Part shown: piece by piece, positions 1 to 7,313 of the stretch | Layout of the letters: every line of letters begins with the position of its first letter | Position numbering within the stretch: the stretch's first letter is position 1 | Assembly (NCBI GenBank): GCA_002685075.1 | Contig: NYWO01000043.1 | Span: 1 to 34,187, forward strand | Source: Arcobacter sp. | GTDB lineage: Bacteria; Campylobacterota; Campylobacteria; Campylobacterales; Arcobacteraceae | DNA: 34,187 nucleotides | Direction of reading: 5' to 3' | Made by a program: the position numbers and the translations under genes | Notes under the pieces: model-generated | The model's database searches: none | Seen by the model: only the letters and a program-made list of their open reading frames with translations | Told to the model about the DNA's origin: nothing

Positions 1-1065
1 ATTACAAGTGCTCATAATGATCCAAATTTTCTAAAAAAAGCTATTGATGTAGGTGTAAATACTTATGCTATGAAACCAATTGATTTATACCAACTAGTTG
101 AAAGTATGATTAAAGCAATTGAACCTATTATTTTAAAAAGAAAACTTGAACAACTAAATATCTCTTTAGAAACTAGAGTTGAACAAGAGATCCAAAAAAT
201 AAAATCAATTCTTGATGCTCAGGATAATATTGTAATTGTTACAAATAATGAAACTATCACCAATGTAAATAAAAAATTCCTTGACTTTTTTGAAGTTAAT
301 TCAATTGAAGAGTTTACAGAAAAGACTGATAATATTTATGATTTTTTCCAAGAAGAGTATGGCTTTGTAACTAGAACTTTATTAATCAAACAAGAGTGTT
401 GGATTAAGTATATTAAAAACCTTCCAGAAGTTGATAGAGTTGTAAAAATTAAAAATAAAAACAATGAAGAGCGAATTTTCACTGTTAATATTGACAATTA
501 TGATAATAAGATAGACTATTTTGTAATCTCATTAACTGATGTTACAGAATTAAAAGAAAAATCTAATTTATTAGAATATCAAGCTTCCCATGATAACCTA
601 ACTGGCTTATTTAATAGAAATAAATTTAATACTTTATTTGGAAAAGAAATAAGACGAGGTCTTAGATATAATAACCATTTATCACTTGTTTTATTAGATA
701 TAGATTTCTTTAAAGTTGTAAATGATACCCATGGACACCAAATTGGTGATCAAGTATTGAAAGAAATTGCTTCAATAATTATGCAAGATGTAAGAGAACA
801 CGATACGGCAGTTAGATGGGGAGGAGAAGAATTCCTTATATTACTTCCAGAAACTGATCTTGAAGGAGCCAAAATTGTTGCAGAAAAAATTAGAAATTCA
901 ATTTCAGAAAAACCATTAACAAACAAGAAATTAAATATAACAGCAAGTTTTGGTATTACTATTATGAATGATAAAGATACAGAAGAAAGTATTATTGCTA
1001 GGACAGATGAGGCTTTATACGAAGCTAAAGAAAATGGAAGAGATAAAGTAGTATCTAAGATATAG
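1..1065 (+). CDS. Response regulator-PAS-GGDEF diguanylate cyclase (5' partial)
   Basis: The reading frame is open from base 1, so the gene starts outside the window; the ATG at 70 is internal. The first 23 codons plus the Lys-Pro at 73-78 look like the end of a CheY-like receiver domain (conserved Lys followed by Pro in the last strand). A PAS-like region follows at about bases 210-560, then a GGDEF domain at about 580-1060. The active-site motif is GGEEF (bases 820-834), with an intact inhibitory I-site (REHD) five residues before it. The metal-binding DxDxFK segment and the ND..GH..GD segment are present. By family it should condense two GTP to cyclic di-GMP, controlled by phosphorylation from an unseen histidine kinase and by product inhibition. 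It converges on lptB with an 17-base gap; only a weak hairpin is visible there. Confidence is high for the domains, lower for the input signal. Confidence 0.9.
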   Translation: MTSAHNDPNFLKKAIDVGVNTYAMKPIDLYQLVESMIKAIEPIILKRKLEQLNISLETRVEQEIQKIKSILDAQDNIVIVTNNETITNVNKKFLDFFEVNSIEEFTEKTDNIYDFFQEEYGFVTRTLLIKQECWIKYIKNLPEVDRVVKIKNKNNEERIFTVNIDNYDNKIDYFVISLTDVTELKEKSNLLEYQASHDNLTGLFNRNKFNTLFGKEIRRGLRYNNHLSLVLLDIDFFKVVNDTHGHQIGDQVLKEIASIIMQDVREHDTAVRWGGEEFLILLPETDLEGAKIVAEKIRNSISEKPLTNKKLNITASFGITIMNDKDTEESIIARTDEALYEAKENGRDKVVSKI

Positions 1066-1082
1066 TTACTACTTTTTTAGAA

Positions 1083-1805
1083 CTAGAAGTTGAAATTTTC
1101 TCCTAAATAATGCTCTCTTACTTTTTTATCCTGTCTAATCTCTTCACTTGTACCACTTGCAAGTAAAGCTCCTGCTTTCATTACATAGGCTCTATCACAA
1201 ATCTCTAAAGTTTCTCTTACATTATGATCTGTAATTAAAACTCCAATATTAATCTTTGTCAATTGTGCAATAATCTCTTGAATATCTTTTACAGCAATTG
1301 GATCAACTCCAGCAAAAGGTTCATCTAGTAATAAAAACTTTGGGTGAGAAACTAAAGCACGAGCAATTTCAGTTCTTCTTCTCTCCCCTCCACTTAAAGA
1401 GACACCTTTTCTTTGTCTAATTGGTTCGATATTGAATACTTCAAGTAACTCTTCTACTCGTTTGTGTTGTTCAGCTTTATCATCTGTAATAATTTGAGCC
1501 GCTAACATTAAATTATCTTCAACAGATAAATCTTTGAAGATAGAAGATTCTTGAGGTAAATAACCTATTCCTCTTAATGCTCTTTTATGTAAAGGAAGAT
1601 TTGTAATATCTTTATCATCAAAGTAAACTTCACCTGATGTTGGTTTAACTAAACCACAAACTGTATAAAAAGTAGTAGTTTTCCCAGCCCCATTAGGACC
1701 TAATAAACCAACAATTTCACCAGAATTAACTTCTAATGAAATACCATGTAATATTTGTGTTTTTTTTATTGCTTTTGTTATATCTGTAATTTTTAATTTA
1801 TGCAT
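1083..1805 (-). CDS. lptB: LPS export ABC transporter ATP-binding protein LptB
   Basis: This is a 240-residue ABC ATPase, the usual LptB length. Walker A (GPNGAGKT, about residues 36-43), the signature LSGGERRR (about 137-144) and Walker B (FLLLDEPFAGVDP) are all present, together with the switch histidine in ITDHN. In the LptB2FG complex it hydrolyses ATP at the inner membrane to extract lipopolysaccharide or lipooligosaccharide and push it across the periplasm. It is the last gene of the S4-trpD-tsaE-lptB operon, and its ATG overlaps the end of tsaE by 8 bases, suggesting translational coupling. The match to LptB rather than to LivF/LivG amino-acid ATPases rests on the overall sequence pattern (GERRRTEIARAL) and length. 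No other lpt gene is in the window. Confidence 0.93.
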   Translation of the reverse strand: MHKLKITDITKAIKKTQILHGISLEVNSGEIVGLLGPNGAGKTTTFYTVCGLVKPTSGEVYFDDKDITNLPLHKRALRGIGYLPQESSIFKDLSVEDNLMLAAQIITDDKAEQHKRVEELLEVFNIEPIRQRKGVSLSGGERRRTEIARALVSHPKFLLLDEPFAGVDPIAVKDIQEIIAQLTKINIGVLITDHNVRETLEICDRAYVMKAGALLASGTSEEIRQDKKVREHYLGENFNF

Positions 1806-2211
1806 TTATTTTATATAACCTTTTATTATCACTTTTTTCAATTTCTACTAAAATTACATTATAGCCATAATCAATTAAAAGATTTTGTAATTTTTCATCG
1901 CCCCACTCTACAAAGTGTACGCCACTTTTTTCAAACTCTTCTAGCATACCAAGGGCTATAAACTCTTCTAAAGTTTTATTATAAATATCATAATGATAAA
2001 TATCATTTGAATAAACACTTTGTAATGAAAAAGTAGGAGATGTAACTAAGTCATCTAAGCCTAATGCTTTTACATAGTTTTTAACAAGTGTTGTTTTTCC
2101 ACTTGCTAAATCTCCTCTTAAAATTACAATAATATCATCATTTATAATATTTTTTAATTCATCAACTATGACATTAATATTTTTTAAATCTAAAGTAAAT
2201 TCTTTTTTCAA
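1798..2211 (-). CDS. tsaE: tRNA threonylcarbamoyladenosine biosynthesis ATPase TsaE
   Basis: The 137-residue protein has a P-loop GDLASGKTT (about residues 33-41), then the family hallmarks PTFSL, HYDIY and VEWGDE. TsaE is the ATPase that works with TsaB and TsaD to make the t6A modification at position 37 of ANN-decoding tRNAs. Length fits the family (about 130-160). The start is TTG at 2211, 8 bases after the trpD stop; no upstream ATG is available in frame. It overlaps lptB by 8 bases. Confidence is high; the only uncertainty is the exact start codon. Confidence 0.93.
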   Translation of the reverse strand: MKKEFTLDLKNINVIVDELKNIINDDIIVILRGDLASGKTTLVKNYVKALGLDDLVTSPTFSLQSVYSNDIYHYDIYNKTLEEFIALGMLEEFEKSGVHFVEWGDEKLQNLLIDYGYNVILVEIEKSDNKRLYKINA

Positions 2212-2219
2212 AACTAAGC

Positions 2220-3200
2220 CTATATCTGATTTGAAACTTTGATAATTTGTTCAAGTTTTTCTTTTGCTTTACCATTTAAAATAGCTTCTTTAGCCATTTG
2301 AATTCCATCTTGGAAATCTCTAGCTTTTTCATCTACTATTAATGCTGCTGCTGTATTTATTAGAACAATATCAAGTTTTGCACCTATTAGCTTATTTGAT
2401 AAAAGTTCTCTTGTTATATTTGCATTAAAGCTAGCATCACCACCTACAATTTCTTCTTTAGGGGCAAATTTTAATCCATAATTTTCAGGATTGATTTCAA
2501 AATCTTCAATTTTGCCATTAAATAATGATGATCCAAAAGAAATATCTGATATAGAAATTTCATCCATTCCATCATTTGATGAAACAATTATTGATCTTTT
2601 TGTTTCTAACATATCTAAAGCATATGCAATCTTATTAATATATGACTTATCAAATACACCAATTAATTGTTTTGATACAGTTGCAGGATTGGATAAGGGA
2701 CCAAGAATATTAAAAATAGTTCTATGTGGAATACTTTTTCTAACAGGCATGATATATTTCATTGCAGGATGATGATTTTGTGCAAACATAAATGTAAAGC
2801 CAGTTTCTTCTAACATCTTTGCTGAATTCTCTAAAGATAAATTAAGATTAATATTTAATGCTTCTAGCATATCTGCACTTCCAGATTTACTAGTAATACT
2901 TCTATTCCCATGCTTAGCAACATATGAACCACATGCAGATAAAAGAATTGAAACTGTAGTTGAAATATTAAAAGAGTTAGACTTATCACCACCCGTTCCA
3001 CAGTTATCAATAATTTTTTCTTTTAAATCATAATGAATTGGTAAAGGAATAAGATGATCTCTCATTGCACTTGCAGCTCCAGCAATTTCTGCAGCTGTTT
3101 CTCCTCTTTCATATAACTCAATTAAGTATTCTTTTACTTCTTCTTGTGGTAATCTATTTTCAAAGATATCATCAAATTTCATTTTTGCTGTGTTAAACAT
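2220..3200 (-). CDS. trpD: Anthranilate phosphoribosyltransferase TrpD
   Basis: The 326-residue protein carries the PRPP-binding signature CGTGGDKSNSFNIST (about residues 67-81) and the KHGNR segment (96-100) followed by SGSADMLEAL, all diagnostic of TrpD. It transfers phosphoribose from PRPP to anthranilate in tryptophan synthesis. It is a stand-alone TrpD without a fused TrpG glutaminase domain. The ATG at 3200 has a good AAGGA ribosome binding site 8 bases upstream, which favours it over the Met at residue 7. It lies 5 bases downstream of the S4 gene and 8 bases before tsaE. Its company with translation and envelope genes rather than other trp genes shows a dispersed pathway here; trpB is 15 kb away in the window. 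Confidence 0.96.
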   Translation of the reverse strand: MFNTAKMKFDDIFENRLPQEEVKEYLIELYERGETAAEIAGAASAMRDHLIPLPIHYDLKEKIIDNCGTGGDKSNSFNISTTVSILLSACGSYVAKHGNRSITSKSGSADMLEALNINLNLSLENSAKMLEETGFTFMFAQNHHPAMKYIMPVRKSIPHRTIFNILGPLSNPATVSKQLIGVFDKSYINKIAYALDMLETKRSIIVSSNDGMDEISISDISFGSSLFNGKIEDFEINPENYGLKFAPKEEIVGGDASFNANITRELLSNKLIGAKLDIVLINTAAALIVDEKARDFQDGIQMAKEAILNGKAKEKLEQIIKVSNQI

Positions 3201-3205
3201 TATAA

Positions 3206-3457
3206 TTATCCTTCTATCTTTTCTACGTATTCTGCCATTTTAGATTTTGGTGTTGATTTTACGCTTGGTATCTGTAATACTTTAAATTTATCACTTCTTT
3301 CAAGATATCTAATTTCTATAATATCTCCAAGTTTTACTTCTTTTGCTTTTTTAACTGCAAGATTGTTTATAAAAACTACTTTATGCTCTAACATATCTTC
3401 AGCAACTGCTCTTCTTTTTGTAATATTAACTGCGTTTAAAAATTTATCTATTCTCAT
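3206..3457 (-). CDS. Small S4-domain RNA-binding protein (Hsp15/YlmH-like)
   Basis: The 83-residue protein is almost entirely an S4 RNA-binding domain: MRIDKFLNAV, then TKRRAVAEDML, VFINN and KLGDIIEIRY, the usual alpha-L motif layout. Family members such as Hsp15 (HslR) bind rRNA or stalled 50S-peptidyl-tRNA complexes; whether this one does is inference. It is the first gene of a four-gene minus-strand operon. The -10 box TATAAT lies 7 bases before the ATG (bases 3465-3470) and there is no Shine-Dalgarno sequence, so the transcript may be leaderless. Confidence 0.85.
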   Translation of the reverse strand: MRIDKFLNAVNITKRRAVAEDMLEHKVVFINNLAVKKAKEVKLGDIIEIRYLERSDKFKVLQIPSVKSTPKSKMAEYVEKIEG

Positions 3458-3464
3458 AATTAAG

Positions 3465-3470
3465 ATTATA
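3465..3470 (-). promoter_or_regulatory. -10 box of the S4-trpD-tsaE-lptB operon
   Basis: On the minus strand the sequence reads GCTATAATC, a perfect TATAAT with the flanking bases seen at other promoters here. Only seven bases separate it from the ATG at 3457, so transcription would begin at or within a base or two of the start codon. Confidence 0.65.
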
Positions 3471-3482
3471 GCTAATTTTAGA

Positions 3483-3488
3483 TAAAAT
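3483..3488 (+). promoter_or_regulatory. -10 box of argG
   Basis: TTTTAGATAAAATTG, the same form as the dnaJ promoter (TTTTAGATAAAATCG): a T-rich stretch followed by an extended -10 (TAAAAT). The predicted start point is around 3495, giving a leader of about 30 bases. Confidence 0.6.
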
Positions 3489-3501
3489 TGAAGCCTTAAA
3501 A

Positions 3502-3515
3502 ATAATGATAATCAT
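3502..3515. promoter_or_regulatory. Fur-box-like palindrome in the argG leader
   Basis: ATAATGATAATCAT matches 14 consecutive positions of the classical 19-base Fur box (GATAATGATAATCATTATC) and contains the perfect palindrome ATGATAATCAT. It sits between the predicted transcription start and the ribosome binding site (AGGA, 3516-3519) of argG. The resemblance is seen in sequence; binding by Fur is inference. Confidence 0.35.
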
Positions 3516-3526
3516 AGGATAAATTT

Positions 3527-4774
3527 ATGAGTAAAAAAGATGTTAAAAAAGTAGTTCTAGCTTACAGTGGTGGGCTTGATACTTCAGTTATATTAAAATG
3601 GCTTCAAGATGAATATAATGCGGAAGTTATTACATTTACAGCTGACTTAGGTCAAGGTGAAGAAGTTGAACCAGCAAGAGAAAAAGCACTTGCAATGGGT
3701 ATTAAACCTGAAAATATATTTATATTAGATATTCAAGAAGAGTTTGTAAAAGATTATGTATTCCCAATGTTTAGAGCAAATGCAATTTATGAAGGTGAAT
3801 ATTTATTAGGTACTTCAATTGCGCGTCCTTTAATTTCAAAAAAACAAATTGAAATTGCTAAAAAAATGGGAGCAGATGCAGTTTCTCATGGAGCAACTGG
3901 AAAAGGTAATGATCAAGTTAGATTTGAACTTGGATACTTAGGATTAAATCCAGATATTACTGTAATTGCTCCTTGGAGAGAATGGGATTTAAATTCTAGA
4001 GAAAAATTACTTGCATATGCAGCTAATCATGGCATTACTATTGATAAAAAGCATTTAGATGAAGATGGTAACCCAGCAGTTAGTCCATATTCTATGGATG
4101 CTAACCTTTTACATATTTCATACGAAGGTTTAAGTTTAGAAAATCCAAATGCTGAACCTGAAGAATCTATGTGGTTATGGTCAGTTTCACCTGAAAATGC
4201 TCCAGATGAAGCTGAATATATTACTATTGGATATAAAAATGGTGATCCTATATCTATTAACGATAAAGAAATGTCACCAGCTACAATTCTTAGAACACTA
4301 AATGAATATGGAAATAAACATGGTATTGGAAGAATAGATATTGTAGAAAATAGATATGTTGGTATGAAAGCTAGAGGTTGTTATGAAACTCCAGGTGGAA
4401 CTATTATGTTAAAAGCTCATAGAGCAATTGAATCAATTACTTTAGATAGAGAAGCTGCACACTTAAAAGATGAGTTAATGCCTAAATATGCAAAATTAAT
4501 TTATCAAGGTTACTGGTTCTCACCTGAGAGAGAAATGATGCAAGCTGCAATTGATTCTACTCAAAAAGATGTAGAAGGTACAGTTAGACTAAAACTTTAT
4601 AAAGGTAATGTTATTGTTGTAGGTCGTGAATCTAAAAAATCATTATTCTCTGAAGCTCACTCGACTTTTGAAGAAGATGAAGTATATAATCAAAAAGATG
4701 CAGAAGGGTTTATTAGACTTAATGCATTAAGATTTATTATTGCTGGACAAAATAAAAAATATTATCACTTATAA
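3527..4774 (+). CDS. argG: Argininosuccinate synthase
   Basis: The 415-residue protein begins with the PP-loop [15 protein letters not shown] (residues 12-26) and contains [16 protein letters not shown] and the [17 protein letters not shown] segment, all hallmarks of ArgG. It joins citrulline and aspartate using ATP to give argininosuccinate, the penultimate step of arginine synthesis. Length fits the family (about 400). The ATG at 3527 has AGGA 7 bases upstream. It is transcribed alone, diverging from the S4 operon, and ends at a strong bidirectional hairpin. The leader holds a Fur-box-like palindrome. No other arg gene is present. Confidence 0.98.
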   Translation: MSKKDVKKVVLAYSGGLDTSVILKWLQDEYNAEVITFTADLGQGEEVEPAREKALAMGIKPENIFILDIQEEFVKDYVFPMFRANAIYEGEYLLGTSIARPLISKKQIEIAKKMGADAVSHGATGKGNDQVRFELGYLGLNPDITVIAPWREWDLNSREKLLAYAANHGITIDKKHLDEDGNPAVSPYSMDANLLHISYEGLSLENPNAEPEESMWLWSVSPENAPDEAEYITIGYKNGDPISINDKEMSPATILRTLNEYGNKHGIGRIDIVENRYVGMKARGCYETPGGTIMLKAHRAIESITLDREAAHLKDELMPKYAKLIYQGYWFSPEREMMQAAIDSTQKDVEGTVRLKLYKGNVIVVGRESKKSLFSEAHSTFEEDEVYNQKDAEGFIRLNALRFIIAGQNKKYYHL

Positions 4775-4786
4775 AATATAAAACTT

Positions 4787-4819
4787 AACAAAAAAGACTA
4801 TTACTTAGTCTTTTTTGTT
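4787..4819. terminator. Bidirectional terminator between argG and the TonB receptor
   Basis: A perfect 14-base inverted repeat (AACAAAAAAGACTA, 4787-4800, and its complement 4806-4819) with a 5-base loop. Each stem ends in a run of T on the relevant strand, so it can stop transcription from both convergent genes. Confidence 0.85.
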
Positions 4820-4840
4820 TTCTCTCAAATAATTCACTTA

Positions 4841-6886
4841 CTAGAAATCATAAGAAAGTGTTAATCCAATTGTTCTTGGCGCACCTGACTGTGTATAAAG
4901 TTCATCTGCCCATCCATTTGTGGGATTGTTTCCAAAATAAAATCCACGTACTTCATACTCTTTATCTGTAATATTTCTAACCCATGAAGATATTGTAAAT
5001 GCACCATCAGTATATTCTAAACTTGTGTTAAAAAGTTCATATGAAGCTGATTTTTCATTGTGACTATCAGAAAAATATGCAGATCCTTTTCCTTCAACAT
5101 TCGCTTTAAATGTCCATGCATCAAAGAAAAAATAATCAAAACCAACATTATACTGATAAATAGGTGAATTAGCTGGTGCTCGTCCTGTCATATCATATCT
5201 ATCTATTTTGTATTCATCAAACTTAGATTTTAATAAACCTACGCTTGTATGAATATGTAAAACATCATTTGGATAATAATTAAGTTGAGATTCTAGCCCA
5301 TAATATGTACTCTTCCCTGCATTAGTTAGATATTCATCCCAAGAATCCCAAGGATTTATACGATCAAGATAATCTTTTACTTGCTGATCTTTTCTTTTTC
5401 CATAGAAAAAGTTAAGTCTACTTTTTAGCATATTATCAAAGTGGCTAGAGTTTACACCTAAATCTAGATTCCATAAGGCCTCAGTTTCATACTTTTTTTG
5501 ATTAATAGCTAGTCTGCTAACAGAATTTACACCTCCTGGCTTATATCCTTTTGAAAGAGTTGTATAATAAAGACTATTTGATGTAGCTTGATAATTTAAT
5601 CCCAGTTTACCACCATATAGAACTTCATCAGTATCTATATTAATATTTGCACTATCACTATAATCTGATTCCCATTTCTCAACTCTTAATCCTGAAATAA
5701 AAGTTAATTTATCTGTTAAGTGTGTATCTAATTGTCCATAAATAGCTTTATTTTTAGTTTTGTAATTACTATCAAAAGTACCGTCTTCATTCATTTTCTC
5801 ATTATAGTTTTTATAATAAGTTCCTATCGTCCAATCAGTTTTTCCATTAAAAATACGACCATCTTTATCTGAAACTAATCTAATATCAATATCTGTTTGT
5901 TTTCTATCTCTATTATATTCTTTAAATGAACTCCAAACATTTACATTATTATTATACCAATCTTCATCATAACTATATTCTAAATCAGACTTACTATGAC
6001 TAAGAGAAGTGATTAAATGCATTTTTGAATTAATTTTATATGTTGATTTTAATGAAAAAGAATTAGAGTCCTCTTTATCTTTTCCCGGTTGATCTGAATA
6101 TGAATTTCTTGTACTATTATATGTCCATGCATCATATCCATTATTAATATTTGTATGGTTTATATTAAGATCTAATTGATGATCATCTGATACTAACCAT
6201 CGTAAATGTGCTTTTGCAGTTAATTCATCAATATTATTTGTATCATCACGTCCTAAATAGATATTTTTCATATATCCATCACTAGTATTTTTATATAAAG
6301 AAAATCTTGAAAGTAATTTATTTTCGATTATAGGAGCATTAATCATAATACCAACTGCCTTACTATTATAGTTTCCTATTGTAGTTTCAATACGTCCACC
6401 AGTATCATTTGTTGGTTCATTGCTTTGCACATTTATAACGCCTGCCATTCCATTTGCACCAAAAGTAGTACCTTGAGGACCTCTTAGAACTTCTACTTGT
6501 TTAACATCAAAAAGATTTAATCCTAAAGTACTTTGAGAATAATCAATACCATCTAATATTACACCAACAGATGGATTAACAGGGGTATCAAATTGACTTC
6601 GTTCACCTATTCCTCTAATTTGGATATATTTTGCTTTTGAAGCACCTGATGAAAAGTTTACATTTGGTGTAGATGCTAAAGTTTCAACAAAAGATTTTGA
6701 CGCTTTATCATAAACTTCGTCTTCTCCTATTACAGTAACACTATTACTTGTTTGTGATAGTTTTTTTTCTCTAAAATCAGCTCCAATAACAATAGGATCA
6801 AGAGTAATAGTTTCTTCAGCAATTGCAGTTGTGCTTAGTGTTGCGGATGATGTAATCATCAATACGCTTAAAATGTTAGATTTCAT
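4841..6886 (-). CDS. TonB-dependent outer-membrane receptor, TPP-riboswitch controlled (probable thiamine transporter)
   Basis: The 681-residue protein has a signal peptide (residues 1-23, cut after ATAIA-type AIA), a TonB-box-like stretch (PIVIG, about 31-35), a plug domain (about 40-160, with QIRGIGER, VILDGID and EVLRGPQGTTFGANGMAGVINV), and a beta-barrel ending in the terminal aromatic SYDF. It should import a scarce ligand across the outer membrane using TonB-ExbBD energy. The ligand is indicated by the leader: a TPP riboswitch lies 80 bases upstream on the same strand, so expression should drop when thiamine pyrophosphate is plentiful. Thiamine, a precursor or a phosphate ester are the likely substrates; this is inference from regulation. 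The gene appears monocistronic. No inner-membrane thiamine transporter or TonB gene is in the window. The plug sequence itself resembles general siderophore/colicin receptors, so homology alone would mislead. Confidence 0.92.
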   Translation of the reverse strand: MKSNILSVLMITSSATLSTTAIAEETITLDPIVIGADFREKKLSQTSNSVTVIGEDEVYDKASKSFVETLASTPNVNFSSGASKAKYIQIRGIGERSQFDTPVNPSVGVILDGIDYSQSTLGLNLFDVKQVEVLRGPQGTTFGANGMAGVINVQSNEPTNDTGGRIETTIGNYNSKAVGIMINAPIIENKLLSRFSLYKNTSDGYMKNIYLGRDDTNNIDELTAKAHLRWLVSDDHQLDLNINHTNINNGYDAWTYNSTRNSYSDQPGKDKEDSNSFSLKSTYKINSKMHLITSLSHSKSDLEYSYDEDWYNNNVNVWSSFKEYNRDRKQTDIDIRLVSDKDGRIFNGKTDWTIGTYYKNYNEKMNEDGTFDSNYKTKNKAIYGQLDTHLTDKLTFISGLRVEKWESDYSDSANINIDTDEVLYGGKLGLNYQATSNSLYYTTLSKGYKPGGVNSVSRLAINQKKYETEALWNLDLGVNSSHFDNMLKSRLNFFYGKRKDQQVKDYLDRINPWDSWDEYLTNAGKSTYYGLESQLNYYPNDVLHIHTSVGLLKSKFDEYKIDRYDMTGRAPANSPIYQYNVGFDYFFFDAWTFKANVEGKGSAYFSDSHNEKSASYELFNTSLEYTDGAFTISSWVRNITDKEYEVRGFYFGNNPTNGWADELYTQSGAPRTIGLTLSYDF

Positions 6887-6887
6887 T

Positions 6888-6915
6888 ATATTTCCTTAAA
6901 ATATTAAAAAGGAAA
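6888..6915 (-). promoter_or_regulatory. Ribosome-binding site and SD-sequestering hairpin of the TonB receptor
   Basis: On the minus strand the Shine-Dalgarno AAGGA stands 6 bases before the ATG. It lies in AAGGAAA (6891-6897), which is exactly complementary to TTTCCTT (6909-6915) with an 11-base loop. Closing this 7-bp stem would block ribosome access. It is a natural output element for the riboswitch just upstream. Confidence 0.6.
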
Positions 6916-6962
6916 GAGAATAAAATTAAAATAAAAAATAAATGAATATTTAAATTAAAGTA

Positions 6963-7064
6963 TTACTCTTCCCTACGCTGGTATTATCCAGTTCAAGTTC
7001 AACGGGTTAAGTAAGCATTTACTATTCTCAGCTAAACTTTAATAGTATAGCACCCCGAGAGTTC
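6963..7064 (-). promoter_or_regulatory. TPP riboswitch (THI element) aptamer
   Basis: Read on the minus strand, the sequence contains the conserved core in the correct order: CTCGGGGTGC (7050-7059), GCTGAGA (7026-7032), ACCCGTTGAAC, CTGGATAATACCAGCGTAGGGAA (within 6969-7008). P1 is formed by ACTCT and AGAGT; P3 is CTATACT/AGTTTAG with one mismatch, and an extra small AGTAA/TTACT hairpin follows GCTGAGA. These features are diagnostic of the thiamine pyrophosphate riboswitch. It lies in the leader of the TonB-dependent receptor gene. There is no obvious intrinsic terminator between aptamer and start codon, so translational control is more likely. Confidence 0.96.
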
Positions 7065-7313
7065 GGGAATTTTAGTGTAAAACGTATAAATTAAACCTTA
7101 GAATAAACAATTTGGTTAATTACAATAATCTAACTAATATATAATTTGTATATAAATTAACAAATTAGACTATTTTATATACATTTTACTATTCATTTAA
7201 GATATCTTTTTGATATAATATAATTATAAATTTTATATAATTCTGTATGGCTTGAGTATTGCTACTATTCTTATGTAAAATTTCATTACAAATATGTCTA
7301 TATATTGGATTAA
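7065..7313. other. AT-rich divergent intergenic region with promoters
   Basis: The 427-base gap between the TonB receptor and the M20 gene holds the riboswitch leader (above) and about 250 bases without an open reading frame. A good plus-strand promoter TTTTTGATATAAT has its -10 at 7214-7219, which would give the M20 gene a leader of about 88 bases. On the minus strand several TATA-like stretches lie just upstream of the aptamer (for example around 7085-7095), but no single one can be chosen. Nothing else is recognised. Confidence 0.5.

Noticed and set aside
70-72. ATG at 70 as the true start of the GGDEF protein
   Set aside because: The frame is open from base 1 and the preceding codons encode the end of a receiver domain, so this Met is internal.
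6887-7313. Possible small RNA or ORF in the long gap before the M20 gene
   Set aside because: No open frame of useful length and no terminator-like hairpin outside the riboswitch leader; the region is explained by the aptamer and divergent promoters.
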